A stretch of 64,000 nucleotides of DNA from Selaginella moellendorffii. Taxonomy: Eukaryota > Streptophyta > Lycopodiopsida > Selaginellales > Selaginellaceae. The position numbers and the translations under genes are program-made. Positions 62,196 through 64,000 of this stretch are shown in pieces. The stretch spans positions 723,591-787,590 of the forward strand of contig NW_003314271.1 in the NCBI RefSeq assembly GCF_000143415.4, in the 5' to 3' direction. The notes under the pieces are model-generated. The model was not told the origin of the DNA, made no database searches, and saw nothing but the letters and a program-made list of their open reading frames with translations. Every line of letters starts with the position of its first letter. The first letter of the stretch is position 1.

Positions 62196-64000
62196 TTATC
62201 TAATACATCCACGCTCATGTTCAATGGTCGAAAAACCCATCCGGTTGAGCAGATTATGGAGATGCGGATAGTGCTTGGCTAGACAATATACATGCCATAA
62301 ATGATGATTGGTGTCTGTCCGATCAAATGGCTTCTGATATACCGTTCCATCTGCCATTTGGTTGATTTCTGCAGCCACCTCCTGGACTAGCCAGTTCTCT
62401 ATCACCATCGCTCTAAGCCATTTTGCAAGGTCCCCCAGAACATACGGTTTCTTCTCCCTAGTTTCCATACTGCAAGAGATGGGGTGCACTGCATATGTGT
62501 GCGTGTTTGCTGCAGTTTTAATCGGCGAGTCATAGATGATGAGGATTTCACTTGACCTAGCAGTCCGGTTCATCACTACAGCCTCTGGCTTGACGAAGAT
62601 GGGCTTGTTACCCCTCACATGGACTATAGTCAAGCAATCCTCCTGCGTTAGGAGAAAGTCAAATGGTAATATTACTCACGTCTGATCGTGCATCATCTGT
62701 AGCAACGTTAATGCATTGTGGCGCATCATGGATGTCCAAACTCCCAATTGCAAATTGAACCCGGCCCTCTGTTTTAAGTGTCGCATGGTCATTATTAGAT
62801 CCCGCAGTTTCTCCCGTGTGATTAATGTGAATCTGTCTCTTTTGACCAACTTGCGACCGCAGGCTTTGGAGGGTGTAGTGACATTCGAGGACGAGCCACG
62901 CTCATGGGAGAAAAAGACACCGTTCAAATAAAAAACGATACAGTACCTTCGCCGTGACTCTGAAATGAAATGCGTCAGCATAAAAAATGGTACAAGTCAA
63001 TTTTACCATCTACAATATTAGCGAATGGTGCTCCTGATGGTCGTTGAGAGGGTTTTGGTCGAGGAAACGTGAAGGGCGGAAATACTCTCCTTTGCAATGT
63101 GGGGTCAATCGCATCCGATGGCGTGTGGGCACATGCCATTTCAGCTGTAGACTCTGGTACAACTGGCTCAATAGTGGCATGGGGTGGTTCCGATGGCATG
63201 TGATCACACGCCATTTCAGCTGGTGCCTCCGTTGGCAAAGTGGACATGACCGAACAGGCAGCAGGGGCGGTGTAGGGAGGTTCCAACGGCGTGTAGTCAG
63301 ACGATTGGGCACACGTTGAGTCTGTTGGAAATGAGGATACGACCGGCTCGGCGGCTGGGGCGGCCTCATGCGGGTCCAATGGCGCCTGGTCACCGTCAGT
63401 TGGATACGTGGACAAGATTGACTCAGTGGTATGGGCAGCATCAAGTGGAGCGTGGTCAGCTTGCTTGGCGTTGATATGGATAGTAGCCTCCACCAGCTCT
63501 GATGACTCTTGCAGGCAAGTAGAGTCCACTAGCGGATCCATATGCATGTCCAAATATCTCCCTTCGATTGAGATGGTATCCTCCCTACTGGCTACTAAAA
63601 ACAAACTCATTAGCACATTGAATCGACTATACTGTATTTACCATCAACTGCTATTGAGGAACTAGGACCGATATCACTTGGGCGCACTGCTGATTCTGAA
63701 GGATTGGATATACGTTTCGACCCTTGCTTGGCACTATCCTTCCTCGACACTAAAGGCTAGAGTTTGTATCTTAATTCAACTGAATAATCTCTACTTACCA
63801 TTTGCTCTGCGACCTACATGGACAATGTTAGAAATGGATGTACTATTATTTACTTGATGGTTTGTCTTGTATGACCTTCCTCCGCTGCTCTTTGGCCACC
63901 TCAGGCTGGCCATCGTTGTCATCATCGTCGTTGTCGTTATTATGATCGTCACCATTGTGAGGACCATCCAAGTCCTCTTTGTCCTCCTCTTCTTCGTCCT
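62196..64000 (-). CDS. Unrecognised acidic, repeat-containing gene or gene relic (5' end beyond window)
   Basis: Reading leftward from the edge: an acidic exon (DEEEEDKEDLDGPHNGDDHN, then NDNDDDDND), a basic Ser-rich exon (SRKDSAKQGSKRISNPSESA), and an exon with degenerate repeats (63600-63000; units such as AEMACDHMPSEPPHATIEPV and DSTCAQSSDYTPLEPPYTAP). Then a basic stretch (CGRKLVKRDRFTLITREKLR) and a globular-looking C terminus (KKPYVLGDLAKWLRAMVIEN, then WLVQEVAAEINQMADGTVYQ) end at 62196. Short GT-AG introns are plausible. However, at 62640-62677 I could not join the flanking frames without a stop, so the gene may be broken or my junction wrong. No known domain recognised; the acidic and basic low-complexity parts suggest a nuclear protein. 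Confidence 0.5.
63040..63560 (-). repeat. Coding tandem repeats in the right-edge gene
   Basis: Four to five imperfect units of about 25-31 codons, each with an (A/D)(H/Y)(A/T/M)P(L/S)(D/E)(P/A)P(H/Y) core followed by A..EPVVS..PT. On the plus strand they appear as repeated GGCGTGTGGGCACATGCCATTTCAGCTG-like blocks (63119-63147, 63196-63222). Confidence 0.6.

Noticed and set aside
63040..63560. CRISPR-like array
   Set aside because: Repeats are degenerate, in coding frame and lack constant spacers; the genome is eukaryotic.

Overview
This is nuclear plant DNA, most likely from the lycophyte Selaginella (S. moellendorffii or a close relative). The reasons are clear GT-AG introns of about 45-75 bp; plastid genes (a TatC translocase with a transit-like N terminus, four ELIPs, a mitoferrin-like carrier); PPR proteins made of long runs of 31-residue motifs, as in lycophytes with heavy organellar RNA editing; and a DZIP1/IGUANA cilium protein, which fits a plant with swimming sperm. 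The species is inferred, not proven. Exon models were read by eye from splice sites and frame continuity.

Layout. 1-7 kb: 3' part of a PGAP1-like GPI inositol-deacylase (+), an SPT2 histone chaperone (+), a short proline-rich ORF (+) and a seed-maturation-like plastid protein (-). 7.2-14.5 kb: no intact gene; decayed copies of a coiled-coil gene family mixed with inverted-repeat elements and two foldbacks. 14.6-17.6 kb: mitoferrin-like carrier (+), a small membrane-anchored SNARE-like coiled-coil protein (+) and a CorA-like Mg transporter (-). 17.7-21.3 kb: gene-poor, then extremely AT-rich. 21.3-26.9 kb: PPR (-), PEX7 (-), PPR (+). 27-33.8 kb: INCENP (-) and DZIP1 (+), head to head across about 320 bp.

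34-43.5 kb: a tRNA-Ala and a minus-strand cluster of four ELIP genes. The second copy carries a relic of the DZIP1 3' end, which exposes a segmental duplication, and a broken LINE lies between copies 1 and 2. 44-53.7 kb: PORR protein (+), RUP-like WD40 protein (+), AT-hook protein (-), 3-hydroxyacyl-CoA dehydrogenase with a possible peroxisomal C terminus (-) and chloroplast TatC (+). 53.7-62 kb: AT-rich DNA and a dead Ty3/gypsy retrotransposon split by a MITE, beside the end of a second gypsy element in the opposite orientation. 62-64 kb: an unrecognised acidic, repeat-containing gene or relic running off the right edge.

Shared themes. Two head-to-head pairs share short promoters (INCENP/DZIP1 and HADH/TatC). 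The ELIPs share a promoter block with TATA, a G-box and a downstream conserved motif. In angiosperms RUP proteins repress UVR8 signalling and ELIPs are among its induced outputs, so their 4 kb separation is notable but may be chance. I found no CRISPR array, operon or obviously foreign gene cluster. The best leads are the DZIP1/INCENP pair, the ELIP promoter block and the foldback-bearing repeats at 7-14 kb.
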